64,000 bases of DNA from Castellaniella defragrans_A (GTDB taxonomy: Bacteria; Pseudomonadota; Gammaproteobacteria; Burkholderiales; Burkholderiaceae_B), in NCBI RefSeq assembly GCF_040394755.1, contig NZ_JBEBRQ010000009.1, one strand, 5' to 3'. Shown here piece by piece: positions 44,745 through 54,077 of this stretch. Numbering within the stretch: position 1 is the first letter of the stretch; each line of letters begins with the position of its first letter. Below the pieces are notes generated by a model, which saw only the letters and a program-made list of their open reading frames with translations, was not told where the DNA came from and did not search any database. Position numbers and translations under genes: made by a program.

Positions 44745-44770
44745 GTTAATGATAATCATTCCCATTATCA
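44745..44770. promoter_or_regulatory. Fur-binding site upstream of the DUF2325 gene
   Basis: TTAATGATAATCATTCCCAT then TATC: an almost complete Fur box containing GATAATCATT, with repeated NATWAT hexamers. It sits about 30 bp before the minus-strand ATG, where a promoter should be. Confidence 0.8.
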
Positions 44771-44809
44771 AAATCAATCGGATTTGTCCGAATCGCGCGC
44801 GTAACATCG

Positions 44810-44844
44810 AAAAAAGTTGTGGCGGGCCTCCGCACGAGCCCGCC
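44810..44844 (-). terminator. Intrinsic terminator after cysB
   Basis: On the minus strand, GGCGGGC/GCCCGCC (44838-44844 with 44821-44827), followed by ACAAC and six T residues. Confidence 0.75.
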
Positions 44845-44895
44845 GGCGCCCGTGAAGCGCTCCGGCCTTTCGGCCAGAGGCTTCTGCGCCGCCAG

Positions 44896-45855
44896 TCAGG
44901 CGGCTTCGACCAGCTCGCCGCTATGCTCGATGGCCTTGTCGACCACATCGCGGGTCAGATCCGAGGCCAGCATCTCGAGCAGCACATACACATAATCGCG
45001 CAGGAACACGCCGCGCTTGATGGCCACTGACGTGGTGTGCCGGCCAAAGAGATGCCCGACGGGCAGGCCGACCAGCCCTTTGTCGCGGCGCGGATCGAAC
45101 GCCACGCCCGCAATGATGCCGATGCCCAGGCCGATATCGGCATAGGTCTTGATCACATCGGCGTCGATCGCCTCCAGGACGATGTCGGGGATCAGCGTGG
45201 CCCGCTCGAAGGCCGCATCGATCGTCTTGCGTCCCGAGAACGCCCGGTCGTAGGTCACGATGGGATAGCGCGCCAGTTGTTCCAGGGACAGGCTGCGGGC
45301 GGCGCTGGAGGTCAGTTCCGTCAGCGGGTGATCGGGCGGCACCACCAGAGTGTGCTCCCAGGAGTAAACCGGCAGCGCGACCAGGCCGGGAGTCTGCGCG
45401 AGGGCTTCCGTGGCGATCGCCACATCGGCCTGCTCATGCAGCACGAGCTGCGCCAGATGTTCGGGATTGCCTTCGGCCAAGGACACATGAACCTTGGGAA
45501 AACGCTTGCGGAACGCGGGAATCACCCGTGGCAACAGGTAGCAGGCCTGGGTGTGGGTACAGGCGATGATCAGGGAGCCCTCGTCGCGGCGCGCGAACTC
45601 ATCACTGACCTTCTTGAGATTATCGACCTCGCGCATGATCCGGTCGATGATGACCGAAACGACCTGCCCGGGCTTGGTCAGGCCCTTGAGGCGCTTGCCG
45701 TGGCGCTCGAAGATCTTGATCCCCAGCTCATCCTCGAACTCGATGATGGCCTTGGACACCCCGGGCTGCGAGGTATAGAGCGCGCGCGCCGCCTCGGTCA
45801 GGTTGAAATTTCGCCGGATGGTCTCGCGGACGAAGCGGAATTGCTGGAGATTCAT
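44896..45855 (-). CDS. cysB: LysR-type regulator CysB
   Basis: 319 residues from the ATG at 45855 (MNLQQFRFVRETIRRNFNLT). The helix-turn-helix includes LTEAARALYTSQPGVSKAI, and the effector domain has CTHTQACYLLPRVIP, the threonine-rich inducer site of CysB. It activates sulfate-assimilation genes when O- or N-acetylserine is present. An AT-rich stretch with ATTATT repeats at about 45885-45930 likely carries its promoter and autoregulatory site. Confidence 0.93.
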   Translation of the reverse strand: MNLQQFRFVRETIRRNFNLTEAARALYTSQPGVSKAIIEFEDELGIKIFERHGKRLKGLTKPGQVVSVIIDRIMREVDNLKKVSDEFARRDEGSLIIACTHTQACYLLPRVIPAFRKRFPKVHVSLAEGNPEHLAQLVLHEQADVAIATEALAQTPGLVALPVYSWEHTLVVPPDHPLTELTSSAARSLSLEQLARYPIVTYDRAFSGRKTIDAAFERATLIPDIVLEAIDADVIKTYADIGLGIGIIAGVAFDPRRDKGLVGLPVGHLFGRHTTSVAIKRGVFLRDYVYVLLEMLASDLTRDVVDKAIEHSGELVEAA

Positions 45856-45955
45856 GAATAATGGCCCCTGAGAAAGCGCCATTATATGTAATAAAGAATT
45901 GAGTTATTATTATTTTTGGTAATTAGTTTAGGAGGTTTCTGAAGTCTGGACGCCC

Positions 45956-45989
45956 GCCTGATCGATTCGATCACGCGGATCGATCAGGC
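45956..45989. repeat. 11-bp perfect inverted repeat downstream of mmsA
   Basis: GCCTGATCGAT (45956-45966) and ATCGATCAGGC (45979-45989) with a 12-bp loop. It is followed by a second pairing, GCCGG/CCGGC, at about 45993-46011. It lies between mmsA (3' side) and cysB (5' side). No T-tract is present, so its role may be regulatory or RNA-stabilising. Confidence 0.55.
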
Positions 45990-46031
45990 ATGATGCCGGC
46001 GCCCGGCCGGCATACAGCATCCAGAAACAGC

Positions 46032-47525
46032 CTACTTCATCGAGATCGTCGTATTGACGTCGCGCGCATGGGCCTGCCAGCGCGCCGTGATGGTCTTGGT
46101 CTGGGTCCAGAAATACACCACCTGCCTGCCGTTGGGGCCCAGATCGCCGAGCTTGGAGGCGCGCGACCCGGTAAAGCTGAACCAGGCCACTGGAACCGGA
46201 ATGGGGATATTGATCCCGACCTGCCCCACATCGATGTGGTTCTGGAAGTAGCGCGCGGCGCCGCCGTCCTGCGTGAAGATCGATGTGCCGTTGCCGTTCG
46301 GATTGGCGTTGATGAACTCCACCGCCTCCTCGAGAGTGTCGGCCAGCACGACCGAGAGCACCGGCCCGAAGATCTCCTCGCGATAGATGGTCATGTCGGC
46401 GCGCACCTTGCTGAAGATCGTCGGCCCGACGAAATTGCCCTGCTCGTAGCCCTTGACCTGGATGCCGCGGCCATCGAGCAGCAGCTCGGCGCCCTCGTCC
46501 ACGCCCTTCTGGATCAGGCCCTCGATGCGCTGCTTGGCTTGCGGGGAAATCACCGGGCCCAGGTCAGCCTTGCGGTCCGTTCCGACATTGACCCTGAGCT
46601 TGCGCGCGCGCTCGACGAAATCGGGCAGCCATTTCTGGGCCTCGCCCACCAGCACCAGGACCGAGATCGCCATGCAGCGCTCGCCGGCCGCGCCGAAGGC
46701 CGCGCCCAGCATCTGATTCAGCGCCGCTTCGCGGTCGGCGTCGGGCATGATGACGCTGTGATTCTTGGCGCCCATCATCGCCTGGCAGCGCTTGCCCGCC
46801 ATCGACGAACGGCGGTAGATCTCGGTGCCCACCCGGGTGGAGCCGATGAACGAAACAGCCTTGATGTCGGGATGGTCGCACAGGGCGTTGGCCGCATCCG
46901 GGCCGCCATGCACCACGTTGAGCACACCGGGCGGCAGCCCCGCCTCGAGGGCGAGCTGCGCGATCATCATCGAAGCGGTCGGGTCCTGCTCGGAGGGCTT
47001 GAGGACGAAAGTATTGCCCGCGGTCACCGCCATCGGGAACATCCAGCAGGCGAGCATGACCGGGAAATTGAAAGCCGTGATCCCGGCGCAGACGCCCAGG
47101 GGCTGCACCACCGAATACACATCGATGCCGGTGGCGGCGTTCTCGGCGTATTCGCCCAATTGCAGCACATTCATGGAAATCGCATGTTCGACGCCCTCGA
47201 GGCCGCGCCCGACCTCGCCCTCGGCATCGGGCAGGGTCTTGCCGTGCTCGCGCGAAACGACCTCGGCGATTTCGGCGGTGCGCTCGCGCAGCAGGCGGGC
47301 GAGATTCATCATGATCTGCTGGCGCTTGGCCTGGCTGGTGTTGCGCCAGGTCTTGTAGGCCTCGCGGGCATTGGCCACGGCGCGCTCGACCTCGTCGGGC
47401 GTGGCGAACGGCACCCGCGCGACGACCTCCTGAGTGGCCGGATTGACCACATCGCGCCACTGCTGGGTCTTGGATTGCACTAATTCACCGCCGATCAGCA
47501 GCGGGACGCGTGGAATATCACTCAT
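46032..47525 (-). CDS. mmsA: CoA-acylating methylmalonate-semialdehyde dehydrogenase
   Basis: 497 residues from the ATG at 47525. Converts methylmalonate semialdehyde to propionyl-CoA in valine and inositol breakdown. Catalytic C284 is in AAGERCMAISVLV, where the residue after Cys matches MmsA rather than ordinary aldehyde dehydrogenases; ITAFNFPVMLACWMFPMAV is also typical. Propionyl-CoA is the same product made by nearby PrpE. The gene starts 31 bp after the binding-protein gene. Confidence 0.93.
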   Translation of the reverse strand: MSDIPRVPLLIGGELVQSKTQQWRDVVNPATQEVVARVPFATPDEVERAVANAREAYKTWRNTSQAKRQQIMMNLARLLRERTAEIAEVVSREHGKTLPDAEGEVGRGLEGVEHAISMNVLQLGEYAENAATGIDVYSVVQPLGVCAGITAFNFPVMLACWMFPMAVTAGNTFVLKPSEQDPTASMMIAQLALEAGLPPGVLNVVHGGPDAANALCDHPDIKAVSFIGSTRVGTEIYRRSSMAGKRCQAMMGAKNHSVIMPDADREAALNQMLGAAFGAAGERCMAISVLVLVGEAQKWLPDFVERARKLRVNVGTDRKADLGPVISPQAKQRIEGLIQKGVDEGAELLLDGRGIQVKGYEQGNFVGPTIFSKVRADMTIYREEIFGPVLSVVLADTLEEAVEFINANPNGNGTSIFTQDGGAARYFQNHIDVGQVGINIPIPVPVAWFSFTGSRASKLGDLGPNGRQVVYFWTQTKTITARWQAHARDVNTTISMK

Positions 47526-47556
47526 TGAAATCTCCTGTGTGGACTGCACCCGGCCA

Positions 47557-48765
47557 TCAATGCTTGACGAGCGGGCAAGTGGATTGGGACAACGGCATGA
47601 ACGCCTGATCCGCGGGAATCGTCGCGAGCAACCGGGCCATATCCCAGGGTCCCGTGGATTCCTCCGGGGTCTTGGCCTCGTACAGATACATGTCATGGAT
47701 CACTCGCCCATCGGGACGGATGCTGGCATTGTGCATGATGGGATCATCGATCGGAATCTCGCGCATCTTGGCGGCCACCACGTCGCCCTGTGTCGAGCCC
47801 GAGGCCGCGACCGCCCGCAGGTAATGCAGCACGCTGGAATACACGCCGGCCTGGGTCATGGTCGGCTTCTTGCCATCGAACGCCTCGCTGAACCGCTTGG
47901 ACCAGGCGCGCGTGCCATCATCGAAATCCCAATAGAACCCATCGACATAGGTCAGCCCCTGGGCATTTTCCAGGCCCATGGCGCGCAGGTCGGACAGGAA
48001 GATCAGCAAGGCCACGAGCCGCTGGCCGCCCTTGACGATGCCGAACTCACGGGCCTGCTTGACGGCGTTGACCGTATCCTGGCCGCCATTGGCCAGGGCC
48101 ACCACCTGCGCGCCGGAAGTCTGCGCCTGCAACAGGTACGAGGCAAAGTCGGGGGCATTGAGCGGGTGCTTCACCGAGCCCACGACCGTGCCGCCCAGTT
48201 CCTTGACCATGGCGGCGGCGCCCGCCTCGAGGGAATGACCGAAGGCATAATCCACGGTGATGAAATACCAGGACTTTCCACCCTTGTCCATCGTCGCCCT
48301 GACACCGCCGATGGATTGCGAATACACATCGAACATCCAGTGAAAACCCACCGGGGAGCAGTTCTTGTTGGTCAGCTCGGTCGTGGCCGGCCCCGAGAAC
48401 AGCGCCACGCGGTTCTTTTCCCGGGCGATATTCTGGACGGCCAGGGCCACCGCGGAATTCGTCAGGTCGGCAATCGCCGTCACGCCATCGCGGTCGAACC
48501 ATTCACGCGCCCGCGCGGCGCCGATGTCGGCCTTGTTCTGATTGTCGGCCGACAGGACCTGGATATCCATGCCCTTGCACTCGGCCTTGAGGCAATCGTC
48601 CACGGCCATTTGCGCGGCGACCACCGAGCCCATCCCGCCCATGCCCGCATAGGTCCCGGACATATCGGTCAGGACCCCGATCCGCACAGGCGGCGTCTCG
48701 GCCTGAGCGGGTCCGTAAGCGCCCAGGCACAGGGCCGTCATCAAGGTGATCGCAAATTTCCTCAT
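47557..48765 (-). CDS. Branched-chain-type ABC substrate-binding protein
   Basis: 402 residues with a clear signal peptide (MRKFAITLMTALCLGAYGPA, cleavage near AQAET). The mature part is a periplasmic-binding protein of the LivJ class: PVRIGVLTDMSGTYAGMGG and QVLSADNQNKADIGAARA. No permease or ATPase genes are adjacent, so it must use a distant transporter or act in sensing. It is the first gene of a unit with mmsA, suggesting a ligand in branched-chain or short-chain acid catabolism. Confidence 0.9.
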   Translation of the reverse strand: MRKFAITLMTALCLGAYGPAQAETPPVRIGVLTDMSGTYAGMGGMGSVVAAQMAVDDCLKAECKGMDIQVLSADNQNKADIGAARAREWFDRDGVTAIADLTNSAVALAVQNIAREKNRVALFSGPATTELTNKNCSPVGFHWMFDVYSQSIGGVRATMDKGGKSWYFITVDYAFGHSLEAGAAAMVKELGGTVVGSVKHPLNAPDFASYLLQAQTSGAQVVALANGGQDTVNAVKQAREFGIVKGGQRLVALLIFLSDLRAMGLENAQGLTYVDGFYWDFDDGTRAWSKRFSEAFDGKKPTMTQAGVYSSVLHYLRAVAASGSTQGDVVAAKMREIPIDDPIMHNASIRPDGRVIHDMYLYEAKTPEESTGPWDMARLLATIPADQAFMPLSQSTCPLVKH

Positions 48766-48859
48766 GGCTTGTCTCCATTATCTGAATCGTTATGATGCTT
48801 GCCTCATGAGCAAGGCACGCCCCAGTGTATTTGTGTAAAAAGAATAAAACCACCAAAAT

Positions 48860-48889
48860 ATTTGCACATTGGTTGATCAAATTTGCACA
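48860..48889. promoter_or_regulatory. Direct repeat ATTTGCACA in the LysR/binding-protein divergent region
   Basis: ATTTGCACA at 48860-48868 and 48881-48889, 21 bp apart (two helical turns), about 10-40 bp upstream of the LysR gene. Plausible binding site for that regulator. Confidence 0.5.
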
Positions 48890-48899
48890 AGGGGGCGTC

Positions 48900-49832
48900 A
48901 TGGTGGACTGGGACGGTATTCGCTATTTCCTGGAGGTGGCGCGGACCCAGCGGGTCAGCGCGGCGGCCACGCGGCTGGGGGTGCGCCACAGCACCGTGGC
49001 CCGGCGCATCCGGACGCTGGAGCATGAGCTCGGCGTCGTCCTGTTCGACAAGTCGCGCGCCAGCGGCTTCACCCCCACCGAGGAAGGCCAGCGTTTCTTT
49101 ACCTACGCCGAACAGATCGAAAGCGCCCTGCTCGCCGCCCAGGAAAGCCTGTCGGGCGCCGCCCAGACACCCTCGGGGCACCTGCGCATCGGCTCGACCG
49201 AGGGCTTCGGCTGCGCCGTGCTGACCCCTCTCATGGTCGAATTCCAGCGCCGCCATCCCGCCATCACCCTGGACATCATGCCGGTCCCGCGCTACATCAG
49301 CCTGTCCAAGCGCGAGGCGGACATCGCCATCGCGCTCGAGCGCCCGCAGCGCGGCCCCTATCTGTGCACCAAGCTCACCGACTATGTTCTCAAGCTCTAC
49401 GGCAGCCGGGACTACCTCGCCGCCCATCCCCCGATCCGCAGCCACCAGGATCTGACCCGGCATACCTTCATCGGCTACGTGGACGAACTGCTGTTCAGCG
49501 ACCGCCTGCGCTACCTCGAGGACATCATCCATCATTCCCGGGTGATTTTCCGCAGCACCAGCGTGATCGCCCAATATCAGGCCACCCTGCGCGGCCAGTC
49601 CCTGGCTATCCTGCCTTGCTTCATGGCGGCCCGGGAACCGCGCCTGGAGCCGGTCCTGGACGCGGAGATCCGCGTCACGCGCAGCTTCTGGATGTACTGC
49701 CACCAGGACCTGCAACAGGCGCGACGGGTCAAAGCCCTATGGGACTACCTGAAAGCGGCGGTCGCCCTGAACCACGGGCTGCTGTACGGTGAATCCTCGG
49801 AGTTGCTGGACCCGCCCGCGCCGCGAGGCTGA
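48900..49832 (+). CDS. LysR-family transcriptional regulator
   Basis: 310 residues from the ATG at 48900; the frame opens at 48825. Winged helix-turn-helix with SAAATRLGVRHSTVARRIRTLE, then the LysR substrate domain. It is divergent from the binding-protein/mmsA unit with 134 bp between, the classical arrangement for a LysR gene controlling its neighbour. Its effector is unknown. Confidence 0.9.
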   Translation: MVDWDGIRYFLEVARTQRVSAAATRLGVRHSTVARRIRTLEHELGVVLFDKSRASGFTPTEEGQRFFTYAEQIESALLAAQESLSGAAQTPSGHLRIGSTEGFGCAVLTPLMVEFQRRHPAITLDIMPVPRYISLSKREADIAIALERPQRGPYLCTKLTDYVLKLYGSRDYLAAHPPIRSHQDLTRHTFIGYVDELLFSDRLRYLEDIIHHSRVIFRSTSVIAQYQATLRGQSLAILPCFMAAREPRLEPVLDAEIRVTRSFWMYCHQDLQQARRVKALWDYLKAAVALNHGLLYGESSELLDPPAPRG

Positions 49833-49865
49833 TGATGCCGCGTCCGGCCGGCGCGCGGCATCATC
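49831..49865. terminator. 12-bp hairpin between convergent LysR and lptF genes
   Basis: GATGATGCCGCG (49831-49842) pairs perfectly with CGCGGCATCATC (49854-49865). The left arm includes the LysR stop codon. No T-tract follows, so termination is inferred from position. Confidence 0.45.
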
Positions 49866-49901
49866 GGCCGGCGGCAAGCCGTCGGGAACTTTCGCCAGGG
49901 G

Positions 49902-51008
49902 TCAGGCGGGAATCTTGCGGGGCCGGCGAATGCGCAGGCGATGCCAGAACAATCCAACAGCCAGAACGAGGAACACGAGGTGGACCAGCCACACCCCCAG
50001 GCTGAAACTCAGTTGCCCGCGCCCGATCCAGCCCCGCGACAGATTGATCAGGTTCATATACAGCAGGGCCACCATGCCGGCGATCAAAAGATCGCCCGAG
50101 CGCCCCAGCCGGGGATTGACGGCGCCCAGGGGAATGGCGATCAAAGCCAGATTGAGGACGGCCAGCGGCAAGGCCAGCCGCCACATCAATTGGGCCAGCG
50201 ATTCCTTATCGCCGCTGGCCACCAGGACCGAGGTCGGGCGCGCCTTGATTTCCTGGCGCGCGGCCTGCCGCGCCGCATCCAGCGAACTGGCATCGCCGCG
50301 GCTTTCGATGCGGACCCCGTAACGGTCGAAATCCAGCAGACGCACCTCTGGGGTGCCCGGCCTGAGGTCATAGCGGTGTCCAGGCCCCAGCACCAGGAAA
50401 CGGTCGCCATTGGGCTCGCTGCGGATGGCGGCGCTGTCGGCGGTGACGATGCTGAGCCAGTCGGGTTCGATGACGCGCGCGATCACCCGCCCCAGTTCAT
50501 CGCTGTCGCGGCTCGGCGGCTCGGCGAAAAAGACCCGCGCGCCGCCCTCGGTTTCGATGAACTGGCCGGCGCTGACCTTGGACAGGTCCGAGCGCTGCTC
50601 GAAACGCTGCCGGTATTCGGCGATCTGGCGATACGCCCAGGGCGAAGCCACCAGCGAGAGCACGGCCACCAGCGCCGCCACCGGCAAGGCGAAACGCATC
50701 ACCGGCCGCACCCACTGGGCGAGCGACAAGCCGCTGGCGAACCAGACCACCATCTCGGACTCGCGGTAGTTGCGCGTGACCGTGGTCAGGACGGCCACGA
50801 ACAGCGTCACCGACAGAATCACCGGCAAGGCCGTGATGCTGGAAAACGCCGCCAGCCCCAGCACCACGTTGGCGCCGATATCGCCATTGGCCGCCTCGCC
50901 CAGCAGACGCACCAGCAGCACGCTCAGCCAGACGACCAGCAGGGTCGAGAACACGATGCCGGCGTGGCTGGTGATCTCGGAAAAGACGGAGCGCTTGAAC
51001 AAGGACAT
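49902..51008 (-). CDS. lptF: LPS export permease LptF
   Basis: 368 residues from the ATG at 51008. Inner-membrane half of LptB2FG, which pulls LPS out of the inner membrane. Layout: three N-terminal helices, a periplasmic beta-jellyroll (about residues 125-260) and three C-terminal helices. Starts SLFKRSVFSEITSHAGIVFS. It is divergent from pepA with 56 bp between. lptG is not adjacent on the coding side within the window. Confidence 0.92.
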   Translation of the reverse strand: MSLFKRSVFSEITSHAGIVFSTLLVVWLSVLLVRLLGEAANGDIGANVVLGLAAFSSITALPVILSVTLFVAVLTTVTRNYRESEMVVWFASGLSLAQWVRPVMRFALPVAALVAVLSLVASPWAYRQIAEYRQRFEQRSDLSKVSAGQFIETEGGARVFFAEPPSRDSDELGRVIARVIEPDWLSIVTADSAAIRSEPNGDRFLVLGPGHRYDLRPGTPEVRLLDFDRYGVRIESRGDASSLDAARQAARQEIKARPTSVLVASGDKESLAQLMWRLALPLAVLNLALIAIPLGAVNPRLGRSGDLLIAGMVALLYMNLINLSRGWIGRGQLSFSLGVWLVHLVFLVLAVGLFWHRLRIRRPRKIPA

Positions 51009-51064
51009 GGAAAATGCGGAATAATGGACCGTCAAATGCACGGAACCCACCGAGGAAGAATCGA

Positions 51065-52564
51065 ATGGAATTTAGCACACTGACCAATGCCTCACTGCAC
51101 ACACTGAAGACCCCCGCGCTGGCGGTGGGCGTATTCCAGGACGGTATCCTCAGCGAGGCCGCCGATGCCCTCGACCAGGCGGCCTCGGGCGCGCTGCGCA
51201 ACATCATCAAAGCCGAATTCGACGCGGCCCCCGGCAGTTGCCTGCCCGTGCATGCCCCGGCAGGCATCGCCGCGGCACGAGTCATTCTACTCGGGCTGGG
51301 TCCCCAGGACCAATACAAGGCCGCCGTCCACGCCCGCGCGCAGGCGGCCCTGGCCGCCTACTGCGCGCGCGCCGGCCTGACCAGCGCGGTCTCGACCCTG
51401 GCGGCCATCGCCTGCCCCGACGCCTCGCTGACCGACCGCGCCAGCGCCGCGGCGCGTGCCGCGGGCACGGCCGCCTACCGCTACGATGCGACCTTCAGCA
51501 AACCCAAGCCCGCCCCAAAACTGCGCGCCTTCGCGCTGCACGTCGACCGCAGCCAGGCGGCGCAGGCGCGCGAGGGCCTGCGCCAGGGCGGCGCCATCAG
51601 CGCGGGCATGAACCTCGCCCGCACCCTTGGCGATCTGCCGCCCAACGTCTGCACCCCCACCTATCTGGGCAAGACCGCGCGCGATCTGGCGCGCCAGTTC
51701 AAGACCCTCAAGGCCGAGGTCCTCGACCAGCGCAAGATCGAGGCCCTGAAAATGGGTTCCTTCCTCTCGGTGACGCGCGGCTCGGCCGAGCCGCCGGCCT
51801 TCATCGTCCTGCGCCACACGCCCAGCGTCCGCCCCTCGGGCAAGGCCGCCCCCATCGTCCTGGTCGGCAAAGGCATCACCTTCGATGCAGGCGGCATCTC
51901 GCTCAAGCCCGGCCCGGGCATGGATGAAATGAAATTCGATATGTGCGGCGCCGCCAGCGTCCTGGGCACCATGCGCGCGATCGCCGAACTCGACCTGCCG
52001 CGCGAGGTCATCGGTATCGTGCCCTCGTGCGAAAACCTGCCCAGCGGCACCGCCAACAAACCCGGCGACATCGTCACCAGCATGTCGGGCCAGACGATCG
52101 AAATCCTCAACACCGACGCCGAGGGCCGCCTGATCCTGTGCGACGCCCTGACCTATGCCGAGCGCTTCAAGCCCGCCGCCGTCATCGACATCGCCACCCT
52201 GACCGGCGCCTGCGTGATCGCCCTGGGCCACGTCAACAGCGGCCTGTTCACCCAGGACGAAAACCTGGCCCAGGCCCTGCTCGCCGCCGGCCGCGAGGCG
52301 CTGGACCCCGCCTGGCGCCTGCCCCTCGAGGAGGCCTACCAGGACCAGCTGAAATCCAATTTCGCGGACATGGCCAACATCGGCGGGCGCGCGGCCGGCT
52401 CGGTCACGGCCGCCTGCTTCCTGTCACGCTTCGCCGGCAAATATCCCTGGGCGCACCTGGATATCGCCGGCACCGCCTGGAACGAAGGCAAGGACAAGGG
52501 CGCCACCGGCCGCCCCGTGCCCCTGCTGGTGCGCTACCTGCTGGGCCAGGCCGGCGGGCGCTGA
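51065..52564 (+). CDS. pepA: Cytosol (leucyl) aminopeptidase
   Basis: 499 residues from the ATG at 51065. M17 dizinc/dimanganese aminopeptidase; the signature NTDAEGRLILCDALTYAE and the metal lysine region LVGKGITFDAGGISLKP are intact. Cuts N-terminal residues from peptides in the cytosol; in E. coli PepA also binds DNA. It is followed 5 bp later by holC, an arrangement common in proteobacteria. Confidence 0.97.
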   Translation: MEFSTLTNASLHTLKTPALAVGVFQDGILSEAADALDQAASGALRNIIKAEFDAAPGSCLPVHAPAGIAAARVILLGLGPQDQYKAAVHARAQAALAAYCARAGLTSAVSTLAAIACPDASLTDRASAAARAAGTAAYRYDATFSKPKPAPKLRAFALHVDRSQAAQAREGLRQGGAISAGMNLARTLGDLPPNVCTPTYLGKTARDLARQFKTLKAEVLDQRKIEALKMGSFLSVTRGSAEPPAFIVLRHTPSVRPSGKAAPIVLVGKGITFDAGGISLKPGPGMDEMKFDMCGAASVLGTMRAIAELDLPREVIGIVPSCENLPSGTANKPGDIVTSMSGQTIEILNTDAEGRLILCDALTYAERFKPAAVIDIATLTGACVIALGHVNSGLFTQDENLAQALLAAGREALDPAWRLPLEEAYQDQLKSNFADMANIGGRAAGSVTAACFLSRFAGKYPWAHLDIAGTAWNEGKDKGATGRPVPLLVRYLLGQAGGR

Positions 52565-52569
52565 GGCCC

Positions 52570-53019
52570 ATGAGCCGCATCGATTTCGCGTTCGGCGCCG
52601 AGGACCGCCTGCGCATGGCCTGCCAGACCGCCGCGCGCCACGCGGGCGCCGGCCGCCGCCTGCTGGTCTACTGCACAGACGCGCGCCGGATGCGGCGCTT
52701 CGACGCCCTGCTCTGGTCCTTCGAGCCCGCCAGTTTCATCACCCATGCCCTGATCGGCGAGCCCCTGGCCGCCGAGGCGGCGGTCCTGCTGGCGGCCGAC
52801 ACCCAGGCGCTGGACGAGGCCGCCCACGACGGCTGGCTGCTCAACCTCGACCTGGAATGCCCGCCAGGCGCGGCGCGTTTCGAGCGCATTCTCGAAATCG
52901 TCTCGGGCCATGACGCCGACATCGCCGCCGCCCGCCGCCGCTGGCAGGCCTACAAGGCCGCGGGGCACGAACTGCACGCCCACGACCTCGCCGCCGGGAA
53001 CCCTGACGGCAGCGCATAG
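52570..53019 (+). CDS. holC: DNA polymerase III subunit chi
   Basis: 149 residues beginning RIDFAFGAEDRLRMACQTAA. Chi links the clamp loader to SSB at the fork. The segment GRRLLVYCTDARRMRRFDALLWSF is typical. It is co-transcribed with pepA. Confidence 0.93.
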   Translation: MSRIDFAFGAEDRLRMACQTAARHAGAGRRLLVYCTDARRMRRFDALLWSFEPASFITHALIGEPLAAEAAVLLAADTQALDEAAHDGWLLNLDLECPPGAARFERILEIVSGHDADIAAARRRWQAYKAAGHELHAHDLAAGNPDGSA

Positions 53020-53127
53020 TCCAATCTTTTTTCGAACATGGACGCCGTTATTCAGCCTGTTGTAAGATAACCCGCATTCCGGCCCGCAGCGATGGCGACG
53101 GGCCCAACGCATCATAGGAAACCCGAC

Positions 53128-53832
53128 ATGTCCGACTTCCAACCGTCCAGCCTGCCTCACGAGGGGATGCCCTCGGCCGGGGCCGCGGTACGCAACCGCG
53201 TCCTGCGCAACACCTATTGGCTGCTCGCCCTGTCGCTGATTCCCACCGTCCTGGGGGCCGCCCTCGGCCTGACCTCCGGTTTCAGTCAGTTCATGGCCGC
53301 CAGTCCCGGCACCAGCACCATCATCTTCCTGGTGGGCGCCTTCGGCCTGATGTTCCTGGTCGAGCGCAACAAAAATTCCTCCCTGGGCGTCGCCCTGCTG
53401 CTGGGCTTCACGTTCTTCATGGGCCTGATGCTCTCGCGTATGCTCGGCTTCGTGCTCGGCATGGGCAACGGCACGCAGCTGGTGATGTTCGCCTTCGGCG
53501 GCACGGCGGCGGTATTCGGCGTCATGGCCAGCATCGCCACCACGACCAAGCGCGACTTCACCCACCTGCAGAAATTCCTCTTTATCGGCGTCATCCTGCT
53601 GATCCTGGCCTCGCTGGCAAACCTGTTCCTGCAAATCCCGGCAATGATGCTCACGGTATCCGTGCTGGCGATCGGGATTTTCTCAGCCTTTCTGCTGGTC
53701 GACCTGCAACGCATCATTCAGGGCGGTGAAACCAACTACATCAGCGCCACCCTGGCCGTGTACCTCGACCTGTACAACATCTTCGTCAACCTGCTGATGC
53801 TGCTGGGCATCTTCGGCGGCGACCGCGACTAG
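53128..53832 (+). CDS. Bax inhibitor-1/YccA-family membrane protein
   Basis: 234 residues from the ATG at 53128. Seven membrane helices with the family's opening RVLRNTYWLLALSLIPT and the acidic C-terminal helix region YLDLYNIFVNLLMLLGIFGG. YccA in E. coli interacts with FtsH; other members leak calcium. Single gene ending in a strong terminator. Confidence 0.92.
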   Translation: MSDFQPSSLPHEGMPSAGAAVRNRVLRNTYWLLALSLIPTVLGAALGLTSGFSQFMAASPGTSTIIFLVGAFGLMFLVERNKNSSLGVALLLGFTFFMGLMLSRMLGFVLGMGNGTQLVMFAFGGTAAVFGVMASIATTTKRDFTHLQKFLFIGVILLILASLANLFLQIPAMMLTVSVLAIGIFSAFLLVDLQRIIQGGETNYISATLAVYLDLYNIFVNLLMLLGIFGGDRD

Positions 53833-53887
53833 GATCGGCAACAGGCGGGTGGATGCGGTCTGGCTGGACCGCGTTCATCCCATCGCA

Positions 53888-53917
53888 AACAGCGGGCTTC
53901 GGCCCGCTGTTTTTTTT
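53888..53917 (+). terminator. Intrinsic terminator after the BI-1 gene
   Basis: AACAGCGGGC/GCCCGCTGTT stem with a TTCG-like loop, followed by eight T residues. Confidence 0.93.
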
Positions 53918-53952
53918 GCCTTGGGGGGCAGCAAGCCGTAGGCGCTGCGGGG
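53913..53952 (-). repeat. 77-bp dispersed repeat, partial copy F
   Basis: Reverse-oriented partial unit TTGCCTTGGGGGGCAGCAAG CCGTAGGCGCTGCGGGG, lacking the GGGACGGCCCGGC end. It abuts the BI-1 terminator and marks the left edge of island 2. Confidence 0.7.
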
Positions 53953-54077
53953 TTGGCCGAAGTGTGGGGGCTGCGCCCGGATGGCACCAATCCATGCCGC
54001 CACGTCCCGATGTGCCCACCCGGTAGGGAAACCCGGCTCATCGTGGGCGATGAACTGCTGCGGATATTCCGTCACCG

